From Novosphingobium decolorationis (GTDB lineage: Bacteria; Pseudomonadota; Alphaproteobacteria; Sphingomonadales; Sphingomonadaceae), in assembly GCF_018417475.1 (NCBI RefSeq), contig NZ_CP054856.1, positions 3,627,001 to 3,691,000 on the forward strand: 64,000 nt of DNA, in the 5' to 3' direction. The notes beneath the pieces are model-generated. The model did not search any database and was not told where the DNA came from. It saw only the letters and a list, made by a program, of their open reading frames with translations. This document shows positions 54,105 through 63,647 of the stretch, piece after piece (the first letter of the stretch is position 1; each line of letters opens with the position of its first letter). The translations under genes and the position numbers were made by a program.

Positions 54105-56402
54105 TCAGAAGCGGGCCTTCACGGTCACGCCGTAAGTGCGCGGCTCGGCCGGGATGAAGGTGGGGTGCCCGAAGGCGCCGCCGGTGTTGCCCGCATCGAG
54201 GAGGTACTTCTCGTCGAAGAGGTTACGCGCCCAGCCTGCAATTTCATACTGGCCGTTGGCAAAGGTCACGCCGCCGCGCACGTTGGCGAGCGTCACGCCG
54301 GGCTGGCTGATCGCCTCGGTGTTGGGCGTCTCGAAGTAGATCTTCGAGCGGTAGGTCACGCTGGGCGAGAGGAACAGGCTGACGGTCTCGGTCACCGGCG
54401 CATCGATGATGAGCCCGGCCGAGGCCTGCCACTCGGGCTGGAGGCGGAAGCGCGAACCGGACAGGTTGCCGTTCTCGGGATCGTTGTCGATACCGCCGTC
54501 GATCCAGCCGCCGTTGGCGTAGGCGCGCAGCCAGGAGGTGGGGCTCACCTCGACTTCGGCCTCGACGCCCAGGTTGCTGGCCGAGCCCGCGCTGATCGTG
54601 CGCGCGTTGCCGCCCGCTTCGATCACGGTCACCTGGAAGTCCGAATACTGCTGGTAGTAGACGCCGAGCGAGCCCGAGAAGATCCCGCTCGCCACCTTCA
54701 CGCCGCCCTCGTAGTTCCACACGGTCTCGTTGCCGACCTCGTTGGGGCCGGCATAGCGCGCGCCGGTGTCGGCATCGGTGAGCGTCGTCACCTGGACCGA
54801 GGGCGAACGGCGGCCCTTGGAGATGGTGGCGTAGAGATTGACCGCGTCGGTCACGCGCAGCAGCGCGTTGAAGCGGGGCAGGAATGCAGCGTAGCTGCGG
54901 TCCGCGTAGACCACCTCGCCGTCGGTGTTGGCATAAGGCAGCAGCGGCTCGCCGTAGATCGGGGCGACCGGCTGATAGGTCGAATAGCCCGAGCGGCGCT
55001 TCTCGATGAGGACGCGCGCGCCCGCGTTGAGTTCGAGTGCGGGGGTCGGGATCCAGGTCGCCTCGCCGAACATCGACCAGGACTGGTTGCGGCCCTCGTT
55101 CTGGAACCAGCTGGCATAGGGCGCGCTCTCGATCAGGCCGCCGGTGGCAAGACCCGTGGCGAGCGCGGCGGGCACGGAATTGTCCGGCGCGACGCAACCA
55201 AGGCCAGGGATGATGTTCGCGGTGCACTGCAGGTAGGTGCCGACTTCGCTGGAGAAGGGCACGTACTGGCGCGTGTCCTCGATCATGTAGTTCCAGCCGA
55301 AGTGGGCGCGCCACTGGTCATCGGCATAGGCGAAGCGGCCCTCGTGGCTGAACTGCCAGCCGTCGGCCTGCTCGGCGAATTCCAGATAGGAGGCAGCCGA
55401 ACCATCGGCGTCGAAGACCTCCAGCGAATCGAAGTTGCGGTAGCCGTTGACGGTGGTGAAGCTCCAGCCGTCCGCGAAGTCCCAGTTGAAGGTGAAGTTG
55501 ACGTCGTAGACGTCACGGTCGAGGCCCAGCTTGTCCTTGCCCAGGACTTCCTGCGAATTGGGCGAGCCGCCTAGGTACGCATCGCCGTAGACGTCGTCTA
55601 CCGCGGTCGAGCCGAGCGTGCGCGAAAGGAACGGCGTGCCCGAGTTGCGCTGGCGGTCGTAGGTGAAGACGAGGTCGGCGGTGATGTCCGGGGTCGGGGT
55701 GAAGCGCAGCGAGCCGCGCACGCCCAGCGTGTTGATGCCGTAGAGGTCGTCCTGGTCGGGTGCGAGGTTCTTCACGTAGCCGTCGCGGTTCTTGTACTTG
55801 AACGCGACGCGGCCCGCGATCACGTCGTTGCCCGCGTTCAGGAAGCCGCCCGCTTCATAATAGTCATAGTTGCCGTAGCCGCCGGAAACTTCGGCCGAGA
55901 GGCCGGGCTTGGGCTTGGCCGAGACCATCGAGATCGCGCCTACGGTCGAGGCGGTGCCGAACAGGGTCGCCTGCGGGCCCTTGACGACCTCGATGCGCTC
56001 CATGTCGTAGATGCCCTGGTAGGCCCCGCGCGAGCGCGAGATGTCGACGCCGTTGTAGTAGAGCGTGACGCGCGCGGCGTCCTGCGCCGAGCCGCTGTCC
56101 GAGGTGATGCCGCGGATCACGATGCCCGGGTTGTTGGCGCTCTGCTCCTGGATGTTGAGGCCGGGAACGTAGGCCGAAAGCTCGTCGAGCTCGGAGACGC
56201 CGATCTCCTCCATGCGCTCGCCCGAAAGCGCGCTCAGGGTCACGGGTACGTCCTGCACGCGCTGTTCATAGCGCTGCGTGGTGACGATGATCGCGTTCTC
56301 GCTTTCGCCAATGCCATCGGCCTCGGCGGCCTGTGCGGCAGAGGCCAGCGCGACAAGGGACGAACCGGCGACAAGTGCGGAGAAGACAGCGGAAAGTTTC
56401 AC
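54105..56402 (-). CDS. TonB-dependent receptor, siderophore/iron-complex-like
   Basis: A 765-aa outer-membrane receptor. The signal peptide ends AAQAAEADG. The TonB box region reads IIVTTQRYEQRVQDVPVTLS, the plug has LNIQEQSANNPGIVIRGITS and IEVVKGPQATLFGTAST, and the barrel ends TYGVTVKARF with terminal Phe. The start is GTG 56402 with GAGGGAAC upstream. It is of the shorter class usually importing iron chelates or small organics, unlike the 988-aa receptor at 23694-26660. Its cargo is unknown; phoD next to it hints at a phosphorylated compound. The 282 bases upstream (56403-56684) hold nothing I can identify. Confidence 0.9.
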   Translation of the reverse strand: MKLSAVFSALVAGSSLVALASAAQAAEADGIGESENAIIVTTQRYEQRVQDVPVTLSALSGERMEEIGVSELDELSAYVPGLNIQEQSANNPGIVIRGITSDSGSAQDAARVTLYYNGVDISRSRGAYQGIYDMERIEVVKGPQATLFGTASTVGAISMVSAKPKPGLSAEVSGGYGNYDYYEAGGFLNAGNDVIAGRVAFKYKNRDGYVKNLAPDQDDLYGINTLGVRGSLRFTPTPDITADLVFTYDRQRNSGTPFLSRTLGSTAVDDVYGDAYLGGSPNSQEVLGKDKLGLDRDVYDVNFTFNWDFADGWSFTTVNGYRNFDSLEVFDADGSAASYLEFAEQADGWQFSHEGRFAYADDQWRAHFGWNYMIEDTRQYVPFSSEVGTYLQCTANIIPGLGCVAPDNSVPAALATGLATGGLIESAPYASWFQNEGRNQSWSMFGEATWIPTPALELNAGARVLIEKRRSGYSTYQPVAPIYGEPLLPYANTDGEVVYADRSYAAFLPRFNALLRVTDAVNLYATISKGRRSPSVQVTTLTDADTGARYAGPNEVGNETVWNYEGGVKVASGIFSGSLGVYYQQYSDFQVTVIEAGGNARTISAGSASNLGVEAEVEVSPTSWLRAYANGGWIDGGIDNDPENGNLSGSRFRLQPEWQASAGLIIDAPVTETVSLFLSPSVTYRSKIYFETPNTEAISQPGVTLANVRGGVTFANGQYEIAGWARNLFDEKYLLDAGNTGGAFGHPTFIPAEPRTYGVTVKARF

Positions 56403-56684
56403 GGAAAAAAGGTTCCCTCACGAAAGAAGCGACACATTGGAGTGGCTTGCGGGACGCCCCCTAGCCGGTGTTTGTGACAGCCGCGCGAACCCTGCCGCGT
56501 GAAATGGGGCAGGGTGTGCGGTGCCGGGCAGGCCCTTTGTCGCAAATTTACAATTGGGAACAGCCTGTTCGTGCAGGCACCAGGATGTGCCTTCGACAGG
56601 CACGCAGACGCAGCCGGACACGGAAGGGCCGACTGCGAGGGATGTACGGGAGGTTCAGAAAGGACGGCGCCGGGGCGCGGTGCC

Positions 56685-57149
56685 CTAGCAGGCGTAGAGC
56701 GGGGCGCTCTCGACCTGGTGTGCAGTGCGCAGGAGGCGGTTCTCCACCTGCCCGCCCAGAGTTCCGGCCATGTTGCCGTTGCGACGCTGGTTGGCAAGGC
56801 CGATCCCGTGCAGGTCAAGCGGGGCGGACAGATGCACGCCGAATTCACGGCCTTCCACCCAGCGGACCTCACCCTTGAGGCCGAAGGTTCCGGCGAGGTC
56901 AAGCTCGATCACTTCGCCGCAGCAGGGAAGCAGGTCCTTGCTGGCAAGACACATGCCCTGCTCGGATACGTTGCGGATCATCACCGGGGTGCCGTCCAGA
57001 CCGGGCAGCGTCATTACCGCGCGCATCAAGGTGCGGTGGCGCGGTGCGCGCGTCACGCGGGCCATGCGGCCACCGCGCGCCTTCATCGCACCCGCTTCCG
57101 GCGTCAGCTGCGTTTCCGCTATTCCGGCATCTCTATCCAGCATTCCCAT
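56685..57149 (-). CDS. PilZ-domain protein
   Basis: A 154-aa protein built around one PilZ domain, which in many proteins binds cyclic di-GMP. It shows a basic RxxR-like start (RAPRHRTLMRAV), a second motif IRNVSEQGMCL in place of D/NxSxxG, and WVEGREFGVHLS. The second motif has Glu-Gln before Gly, so ligand binding is uncertain. Twenty to thirty disordered residues precede it. GAGGAG lies 10 bases before the ATG at 57149. It is divergent from the RelA/SpoT gene. Confidence 0.75.
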   Translation of the reverse strand: MGMLDRDAGIAETQLTPEAGAMKARGGRMARVTRAPRHRTLMRAVMTLPGLDGTPVMIRNVSEQGMCLASKDLLPCCGEVIELDLAGTFGLKGEVRWVEGREFGVHLSAPLDLHGIGLANQRRNGNMAGTLGGQVENRLLRTAHQVESAPLYAC

Positions 57150-57409
57150 ATCATCCGGTCTCCTCGCTGGTCTCCCGCACCGGGCGGCAGACTCTCCTCA
57201 CTCTCAAACAAGATGATGCGCGGGACATTGCTGGCGAAGCGTTAACCCTCGCCCCGGGGCATTTGCGATGAAAACGATTGAATTTGCGCCATGCGCCGGG
57301 TTAATCTTTTCCGGCCTGCCCCGGCCTCGCACGTATCTGGTTGCAAAGACTGCATCTGAGCACGGCAAGGCTTGCCGCGCGCCAAAAAATCTTCACATGA
57401 CATGGAACG

Positions 57410-59503
57410 ATGCTGCGCCAGTACGAACTAGTTGAACGCGTCAAGGAATACGCGCCCGAGGCCGACGAGGCCCTGCTCAACCGTGCCTATGTCTACACGG
57501 TCCAGAAGCATGGAACCCAGAAGCGGGCGAGCGGGGACCCCTATTTCTCGCACCCCGTCGAAGTCGCCGGCCTGATGACCGAGCTCAAGCTCGACCAGCA
57601 GACGATCATCACCGCGCTCCTGCACGACACGGTCGAGGATACGCTGGCGACGACCGACGAGATCGAGAAGCTCTTTGGCGCCGACGTTGCGCGGCTGGTC
57701 GATGGTGTCACCAAGCTCTCCAAGATCGAGGTGATGACCGAGAACGAGCGCGCGGCGGAGAACCTGCGCAAGTTCCTCCTTGCCATGAGCGAGGACCTGC
57801 GCGTCCTCCTCGTCAAGCTGGCCGACCGTCTCCACAACATGCGCACGCTCCACTTCATCAAGAAGCCGGAGAAGCGCCAGCGCATTGCGCGCGAGACCAT
57901 GGAAATCTACGCGCCGCTGGCCGAGCGCGTGGGCATGTACGAATACATGCGCGAGATGCAGCTCCTCGCCTTCGAGCAGCTCGAACCCGAGGGCTATGCC
58001 ACGATCACCGGGCGCCTTGCCCAGATCCGCAGCCAGGAAGGCGGGCAGGTCGATGCGATTGCGCTCGCCATCAAGCAGGCGCTGGCCGAAGCGGGCATCG
58101 CGGTCGAGGTGACGGGGCGCGAGAAGCACCCCTATTCGATCTGGCGCAAGATGAAGGAGCGCCACGTCTCCTTCGAGCAGATCACCGACATCATGGCCTT
58201 CCGCGTCCTCACCGAGAACCCGGACGATTGCTACCGCGCGCTGGGCGTCCTGCACCAGCACTGGCAGATGATCCCGGGCCGCTTCAAGGACTACATCTCG
58301 ACGCCTAAGTCGAACGGCTACCAGTCGCTGCACACCGCGCTCATCTACGAGAACTCGATGCGCATGGAAGTGCAGATCCGCACCCGCGAGATGCACCGCC
58401 TCAACGAGTTCGGCCTCGCCGCGCACTGGGCCTACAAGCAGGGCGGCTCGCGCCCCGACGGGCAGGTCGGCTGGCTGCGCGACCTCATCGAGATCGTCGA
58501 CAGCACGCACGACGCCGAGGAACTGCTCGAGAACACCAAGCTCGCGATCTACCAGGACCGCATCTTCGCCTTCACCCCCAAGGGCGCGCTGCACCAGCTG
58601 CCCAAGGGCTCGACCGCGGTCGACTTCGCCTTTGCGGTCCATACCGACCTGGGCAGTGCGGCCGTGGGCGCGAAGATCAACAACCGCCACATGCCGCTGC
58701 GCACGCGCCTCAACAACGGCGACGTGGTCGAAATCATCAAGAGCGAGGGCTCCGAGCCGCAGCTCTCCTGGCTGGGCTTCGTCGTCACCGGCAAGGCCCG
58801 CGCCACGATCCGCCGCGCGGTGCGTGCCAAGGAGCGCGCCGAGATCGCCGAGATCGGCTCCAAGCTCTACGACGAGATCGTCACCCGTCTGCCCCAGCGC
58901 ATCGGCAAGAAGGCGCTTCACGCGGCGATGGAGCGGCTGGGAATGCGCGGCGAGGAAGACCTCATGTTCGCGATCGGCTCGGCCCATGTGACCGACCGCG
59001 AGGTGATGGAGGCTTTGGTGCCGGGCAGCACCGAGACCATGCCTGACGATCCGGAATGGACGCGCAGCGAGAAGGCCATCTCGATCAAGGGGCTGACCGC
59101 AGGGATGGGCTTCGAGCTCGCCAAGTGCTGCCACCCGGTGCCGGGTGACCGCATCGTCGGCCTGCGCCGCCCCGACCACAAGGTCGAGGTCCACACGATC
59201 GATTGCCTGACGCTGGCCAACGGCGTGGATGCCGACTGGCTCGACCTGTCCTGGGGCTCGCGCACGACGGGCGCGACCGGGCGCCTGCGCCTCGTGCTCT
59301 ACAACCGGCCCGGCACGCTCGCCGAAGTCACGCAGATCTTCGCCAACGCGCATGCCAACGTCGCCAGCCTCAACATGGTCCAGCGCGACGATCCCTTCGG
59401 CACCTATGAAGCGGATCTCGAAGTCGCCGATCTGGCCCACCTCACGCGCATCATCGCGGCGCTACGGGCAAGTGCGGCGGTGACCGACGCGGAGCGCATC
59501 TAG
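57410..59503 (+). CDS. spoT: bifunctional (p)ppGpp synthetase/hydrolase (Rsh, RelA/SpoT)
   Basis: A 697-aa stringent-response enzyme. Domain order: HD hydrolase with YFSHPVEVAGLM and LLHDTVEDT (intact His-Asp), synthetase with EKHPYSIWRKMKER and STPKSNGYQSLHTALI, TGS (YQDRIFAFTPKGALHQLPKG), a conserved Cys/His region (GFELAKCCHPVPGDRIVG) and a C-terminal ACT domain (GRLRLVLYNRPGTLAEVTQI). Alphaproteobacteria usually have one such bifunctional Rsh. The 260 bases upstream (57150-57409) form the shared promoter region with the PilZ gene, without recognisable boxes. Its stop overlaps that of the convergent DUF1905 gene. Confidence 0.95.
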   Translation: MLRQYELVERVKEYAPEADEALLNRAYVYTVQKHGTQKRASGDPYFSHPVEVAGLMTELKLDQQTIITALLHDTVEDTLATTDEIEKLFGADVARLVDGVTKLSKIEVMTENERAAENLRKFLLAMSEDLRVLLVKLADRLHNMRTLHFIKKPEKRQRIARETMEIYAPLAERVGMYEYMREMQLLAFEQLEPEGYATITGRLAQIRSQEGGQVDAIALAIKQALAEAGIAVEVTGREKHPYSIWRKMKERHVSFEQITDIMAFRVLTENPDDCYRALGVLHQHWQMIPGRFKDYISTPKSNGYQSLHTALIYENSMRMEVQIRTREMHRLNEFGLAAHWAYKQGGSRPDGQVGWLRDLIEIVDSTHDAEELLENTKLAIYQDRIFAFTPKGALHQLPKGSTAVDFAFAVHTDLGSAAVGAKINNRHMPLRTRLNNGDVVEIIKSEGSEPQLSWLGFVVTGKARATIRRAVRAKERAEIAEIGSKLYDEIVTRLPQRIGKKALHAAMERLGMRGEEDLMFAIGSAHVTDREVMEALVPGSTETMPDDPEWTRSEKAISIKGLTAGMGFELAKCCHPVPGDRIVGLRRPDHKVEVHTIDCLTLANGVDADWLDLSWGSRTTGATGRLRLVLYNRPGTLAEVTQIFANAHANVASLNMVQRDDPFGTYEADLEVADLAHLTRIIAALRASAAVTDAERI

Positions 59504-59817
59504 AAGGTCAGCTCGACCTCGACGGGTTCGTCTTCGGCAAGGTCTTCGGCCTTGCGCACGGCGGCCTTGACGGGCAGCAGCCAGGCGCCGTCGCCCTTGC
59601 TGGGAAAGACCGAAGTGGCAAAGTGCGTGTCGCCGATGCGCGCCTGGACCTTGATCGAGCCGAAGCCGCGCCCCAGGCCCTCCAGCTTGCGCATCAGCGC
59701 GGTCGCGCTCAGCGTTTCGGCATCGGCGCCCGTGATGCTGAGGAAGTACCAGGTGCCCCCGTTCGCGCCACCCGTCCAGCGCCAGAGCGGGGCAGTGTGG
59801 GTGAGGACCTCGCTCAA
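59500..59817 (-). CDS. DUF1905 domain protein
   Basis: A 105-aa protein of unknown function that I recognise as DUF1905. It has a small beta-barrel pattern: TAPLWRWTGGANGGTWYFLS, GFGSIKVQARIGDTHFATSV, and FPSKGDGAWLLPVKAAVRKA followed by an acidic tail. The start is a TTG 3 bases after the stop of the upstream PPIase-like gene, so the two are probably co-transcribed. It ends by overlapping the spoT stop on the other strand. Confidence 0.8.
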   Translation of the reverse strand: MSEVLTHTAPLWRWTGGANGGTWYFLSITGADAETLSATALMRKLEGLGRGFGSIKVQARIGDTHFATSVFPSKGDGAWLLPVKAAVRKAEDLAEDEPVEVELTF

Positions 59818-59820
59818 GGC

Positions 59821-60822
59821 TCACATCCCTGCGCGCTTTACGGCTAGCCCGACTTGCCGGACAGGGACGGGCACGTTGCACACATCAACGCCGCCTGCGG
59901 GCACATTGTAGAACGTGTCGTGGCGATTCGCACGCAGGTAAGCGTAGTTTGCAAAGCTGTCGCTGTCCGTGGCCATGGCCTCGTATGCGGGAAGATCGGG
60001 GACCTGGCTGCCGAAACGGACAGAGGCGATCTTCGTCCGCTCCTGCGGTGTTTCGTAAAAACCCATTTCGCCCGTGCCGCGTGGTAGCGAGGAGAGGTAC
60101 TCCATGCCCGCGATGATCCGCCCAACGACGGCAATGTTGCGATCGAGCTGTCGCGGCGCTTGTCCAATCACGGTGTATAGCTCTGCACCTGTACCGGTGT
60201 CGGGCGAATAGTTGCGGCCCACGCCAACATACCCATAGCAATGCACCGGCCAGCTCACCCCCTTGGCATCGGTGGCCAGAGGCCAGCCTTGAGCGAAATA
60301 GGTTCCGGGCGCATAAGCATCGGGCAAAAGCAGAGGCTCCAGTGGACGCAACGGGTTGTGCTGCGGATCTGGTGCAAATAGCGGAGGCCCGAAAGGCGGG
60401 GCGCTGGCTGCCACATACTGACTTTGCGGTACCTGTTCCAGTCCCTCCGGCAAGGGCTTGGGGTGGTCGGTTTCCCCATCGGGATCGCCCCATTGCACCA
60501 CGTAGTTATCCTGAACGCGAACAACGGCGATGCCATCATACCAGTGGCTTGCGATCAGCTTGCGAATATTGTCGACCCAGCCTTGCGAGAAGGGGGCAGG
60601 GATTAGCTGGATCACCACCCGGCGCCGCTTGCCCCTTGCATCGGGAGACAGGTCCATGACCATGAGGTCGGCAGGGTCGATCCGGTGCCAGTCGGTCGCT
60701 GGCGCATTGGCGACCACGCCACTGGGCGTCACCTGTGCCTCGGCTTCCTGCGCCGAGAGGGCGGGGGCAAAAGCCATTGCGGCAACGAGCAGGGGCAGGC
60801 CGCCCTTGAAGAAAAAGTGCAT
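59821..60822 (-). CDS. cyclophilin-type peptidyl-prolyl isomerase, exported
   Basis: A 333-aa protein with a signal peptide (MHFFFKGGLPLLVAAMAFAP to SAQEAEA). The cyclophilin fold shows in VVIQLIPAPFSQGWVDNIRK and HWYDGIAVVRVQDNYVVQWG, with ELYTVIGQAPRQLDRNIAVVGRIIAGMEYL resembling the late cyclophilin strand. Canonical residues such as F-x-x-Q-x-G are not intact, and an insert of about 70 residues rich in Pro lies in the middle, so enzyme activity is uncertain. It is periplasmic by signal. The start at 60822 was chosen for the signal peptide. Confidence 0.75.
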   Translation of the reverse strand: MHFFFKGGLPLLVAAMAFAPALSAQEAEAQVTPSGVVANAPATDWHRIDPADLMVMDLSPDARGKRRRVVIQLIPAPFSQGWVDNIRKLIASHWYDGIAVVRVQDNYVVQWGDPDGETDHPKPLPEGLEQVPQSQYVAASAPPFGPPLFAPDPQHNPLRPLEPLLLPDAYAPGTYFAQGWPLATDAKGVSWPVHCYGYVGVGRNYSPDTGTGAELYTVIGQAPRQLDRNIAVVGRIIAGMEYLSSLPRGTGEMGFYETPQERTKIASVRFGSQVPDLPAYEAMATDSDSFANYAYLRANRHDTFYNVPAGGVDVCNVPVPVRQVGLAVKRAGM

Positions 60823-60896
60823 GGAACGACGATGCCACGCGTAACCCGCTTGCGAAAGCTGAAAAGTCCCGCTAGTGGCCTCCGCTCCAGCGATGC

Positions 60897-60987
60897 GGAG
60901 CGGTGGCCGAGTGGTCGAAGGCGCACGCCTGGAAAGTGTGTATACGGTAACCCCGTATCGAGGGTTCGAATCCCTCCCGCTCCGCCA
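60897..60987 (+). tRNA. tRNA-Ser (anticodon GGA)
   Basis: The acceptor arms GGAGCGG (60897-60903) and CCGCTCC (60977-60983) pair fully, followed by discriminator G and an encoded CCA. The anticodon arm CACGC-CTGGAAA-GTGTG has anticodon GGA. A long variable arm (TATACGG/CCGTAT) is typical of serine tRNAs, and the T-arm is GAGGG-TTCGAAT-CCCTC. An integrase remnant lies 153 bases downstream, so the 3' end is a likely attachment site. The interval 60988-61140 holds no gene. Confidence 0.95.
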
Positions 60988-61140
60988 TTTCCCTGATCGT
61001 CGATGTTCGCGATTGCCCGCCAAAGGGCAGATTTGTGGGATTTTTCCTTTTTTGGTGCCCGAGGGCGTTCGCATCTGACCGGGACTTGCCAGTGTCCAGG
61101 CTTAGGGTCGCCCCGGCCAGGTGGGGAAGAATACTGGGGC

Positions 61141-62288
61141 TCAGTCCGGCGCCGCGCCGGTCAGGTAATTCGACCATCGCTGCATTAGCTTTCGGCGCTT
61201 CTCCAGCGCGTCACCACGGCGGTAGGCGCGCTCCACCTCGCTGCCAACCTCATGGGCCAGGGCCATCTCGGCGATGTCCCGGGGGACATCCGTGCACTCA
61301 CCGCACCAGTCGCGGAAGGATGAGCGAAAGCCATGAACGCTGACGTTTTCGATGTCCATTCGGCGTAGCAACATCCGCATCGCCATGTTGGAAAGCGGCT
61401 TGGTATTCGACTGGCCTGAGAAGAGGAGGCTATTGTGCCCCTTTAAGTTTTCGATGAGCTTCGTGACCTCAGGCGTTAGCGGGATGCGGTGCTCTTTGCC
61501 AGCTTTCATGCGCTCTGGTGGGATTTTCCAGATGGCGTTTTCGAGGTCAAACTCGGTCCAGCGTGCGTCCAATATCTCGCATGTGCGGGTTGCGGTGTGA
61601 ATGAGCAATTCGAGAGCGCGAGCCGCAGTACCTGGCTGCAATTGCAGGCGCGCCAGCAGTGAAGAAACGTCGCCGAAAGCCATTGCTGGATGATGGCGTC
61701 TCGGTCCCTTTCGCTGCTTGCCCAGAAGGTGCTCCAGATTGCCTCGCCAGGCGGCTGGGTTTGGCCCTGAGCGTAGTCCATGAACTGTCGCGGCTCCGAG
61801 CACCCGCTCAATTCGTCCGCGCAGGCGTTTCGCAGTCTCAGCTTTCTTGTGCCAGATTGGCTTCAATATCGCGTAGACATCGTCAACTTCGACCTCTCCC
61901 GCCGGGACATCCCAGATGGGTTTTGCATAGGTTGTCAACGTATTGCGCCATTGCTGGCGGTGCTTCGGGTTTCTCCATCCTGCCTCTTGCGAGGTGACAT
62001 ACTCTAGAGCGATGGCACCGAAGGTTGCATTGCGTTCAATGCCTGGAGAGGTATCCGAACCCGCGAATGGGTCGTGCCCATCCCTGATCTTGGCGTTGGT
62101 TTTATCGCGTTTTCGTCGCGCTTGTTGGAGGCTGACCTCCGGATAGGCTCCCAGGCCCTTCTGTCTGCGACGCCCCTTTGTATAGCGAACGTAGGTCCAC
62201 CGCTTGGCCCCGGTTTTGCTGATGTCGAGATACAGGCGATCACCGTCAGAATGGAGGCCGGGTTCGGAAAGGCGTTTTACGGAACGCG
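61141..62288 (-). pseudogene. P4-type tyrosine integrase, C-terminal part (IS-disrupted)
   Basis: Site-specific recombinase that would have inserted an element at the nearby tRNA-Ser. The fragment keeps the DUF4102-like start region (SVKRLSEPGLHSDGDRLYLD), the core-binding domain and the catalytic domain: Arg in TATRTCEILDARW, His-x-x-Arg in VHGFRSSFRDW and Tyr in ERAYRRGDALEKR. The first 12 codons are cut off by the IS256-type element at 62289 and lie at 63648-63683. Removing the IS and one target copy restores a 391-aa protein. The remaining frame opens into the IS with no native start, so the gene is probably inactive. Confidence 0.88.
62281..62288. repeat. target-site duplication, left copy
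   Basis: GGAACGCG immediately left of the IS is repeated at 63648-63655 on the right. Eight bases is normal for IS256-family insertion, and the site falls inside the integrase coding sequence. Confidence 0.9.
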
Positions 62289-62316
62289 GGTCGTGTCCCA
62301 CGGGGTGGTGTAGGAA
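62289..62316. repeat. IS256-family left inverted repeat
   Basis: A 28-bp terminal repeat matching the reverse complement of 63620-63647 at 26 of 28 positions. Confidence 0.88.
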
Positions 62317-62392
62317 GGTTTCCCTGAGAGGGTGGCCACCGTCGATCTTCTGGTAGGGTTCGGATGCGAACTCGAACCTGGAGAAGAAGACG

Positions 62393-63589
62393 ATGACCGA
62401 CGACAGAATGGCCCTTGTTGAGCTGATTGAGCAAGGGGCTGATAGTGATTTGGTGCGTGAGATGCTGGCTTTCGCCGCCGAGCGCATGATGGATTTGGAG
62501 ATCGAGGCGAAGACCGGTGCTCGCGCCGGCACGCGCAGCCCGGAGCGGCTCAACCACCGCAATGGCTACCGCGAGCGTGGGTGGGATACGCGCGCCGGGC
62601 GGATCGAACTGGCGATTCCGAAGCTGCGTAAAGGCAGCTACTTTCCCAGCTTCCTGGAACCGCGCCGCACCGCAGAGAAGGCTCTGGCGGCGGTGATCCA
62701 GGAGGCTTACGTCCACGGTGTCTCGACGCGCTCGGTCGATGATCTGGTAAAGGCTATGGGGGCCAGCGGTGTGTCGAAGAGCCAGGTCAGCCGCCTGGTC
62801 GCCGAGATCGACGAGCGGGTGAACGCCTTCCTCACGCGGCCGATCGAGGGCGAGTGGCCCTACCTGTGGATCGACGCCACCTACCTCAAGGTGCGTGAGG
62901 GCGGACGGATCGTCTCGATGGCGGCGATAATCGCCGTTGGTGTCAACACCGATGGCCGCCGCGAAGTGCTGGGCGTCGCCACCGGCCCTTCGGAGGCGGA
63001 GCCCTTCTGGAAAGCCTTCCTGCGCTCTCTGGCCGACCGAGGCCTGCGCGGAGTGAAGCTTGTCATCGCCGATGATCACAAGGGGCTGCGCGCCGCCGCG
63101 AGCAAGGTGTTCAGCGCCAGCCAACAGCGATGCCGGGTGCACTGGATGCGCAATGCGCTGGCCCATGCTGCGCCCAAGCAGCGGCCCGCCGTCATCGCCA
63201 TGATCAAGACCATCTTCGCGCAGGAAACGGCCGAGGCGGCTCTCCAGCAGTGGGAACAGGTTGCCGATGCCCTGCGCGAGAAGTTCCCGAAGCTCGCCGA
63301 CATGATGGACGCTTCGCGCGAGGACGTGCTCGCCTACATGACGTTCCCGAAGGACCACTGGGCGCAGATCGCCTCCACCAACCCGCTGGAAAGGGTGAAT
63401 AAAGAGATCAAACGCCGCTCCGACGTCATCGGCATCTTCCCGAACGATGCCTCCGTCGTACGTCTCGTCGGCGCGCTGATGCTGGAGCAGAACGATGAGT
63501 GGGCGGTATCCCGACGCTACATGACGCTGGAAACCCTCGGCTCGGTGAGCCATAATCCAATCGTCAGCCTGCCAGCCCTGGCTGCCTGA
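62393..63589 (+). CDS. IS256-family transposase
   Basis: A 398-aa DDE transposase. The N-terminal part has RLNHRNGYRERGWDTRAGRI. The catalytic residues are Asp161 in LWIDATYLKVREGG, Asp227 in LVIADDHKGL and Glu333 in NPLERVNKEIKRR, with the family Cys/His motif RCRVHWMRNAL between. The frame is intact and full length, so the element may be mobile. It is transcribed opposite to the integrase it interrupts. Confidence 0.95.
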   Translation: MTDDRMALVELIEQGADSDLVREMLAFAAERMMDLEIEAKTGARAGTRSPERLNHRNGYRERGWDTRAGRIELAIPKLRKGSYFPSFLEPRRTAEKALAAVIQEAYVHGVSTRSVDDLVKAMGASGVSKSQVSRLVAEIDERVNAFLTRPIEGEWPYLWIDATYLKVREGGRIVSMAAIIAVGVNTDGRREVLGVATGPSEAEPFWKAFLRSLADRGLRGVKLVIADDHKGLRAAASKVFSASQQRCRVHWMRNALAHAAPKQRPAVIAMIKTIFAQETAEAALQQWEQVADALREKFPKLADMMDASREDVLAYMTFPKDHWAQIASTNPLERVNKEIKRRSDVIGIFPNDASVVRLVGALMLEQNDEWAVSRRYMTLETLGSVSHNPIVSLPALAA

Positions 63590-63619
63590 CCCGAACCCGG
63601 TCCTGCCGAGGATCGACGG

Positions 63620-63647
63620 TTCCTACACCACCCCACGGGACACGACC
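63620..63647. repeat. IS256-family right inverted repeat
   Basis: Begins TTCCTACACCACCCC and ends GACACGACC; the reverse complement of the left end with a two-base difference. It is followed directly by the second GGAACGCG target copy. Confidence 0.88.

Larger units (their letters stand above)
62289..63647 (+). mobile_element. IS256-family insertion sequence, complete
   Basis: A 1359-bp element with inverted ends at 62289-62316 and 63620-63647. The ends read GGTCGTGTCCC then AC or GT, then GGGGTGGTGTAGGAA, and differ only in that dinucleotide. One intact transposase gene (62393-63589) fills it. Perfect 8-bp target repeats show recent insertion by transposition. Confidence 0.93.

Noticed and set aside
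56413..56684. Possible small gene between the TonB receptor and the PilZ gene
   Set aside because: Short frames on both strands lack ribosome sites and domain content; treated as intergenic.
60872..61177. Small minus-strand frame across tRNA-Ser (MAEREGFEPSIRGYR type)
   Set aside because: This is the familiar spurious peptide produced by translating the complement of a serine tRNA gene.
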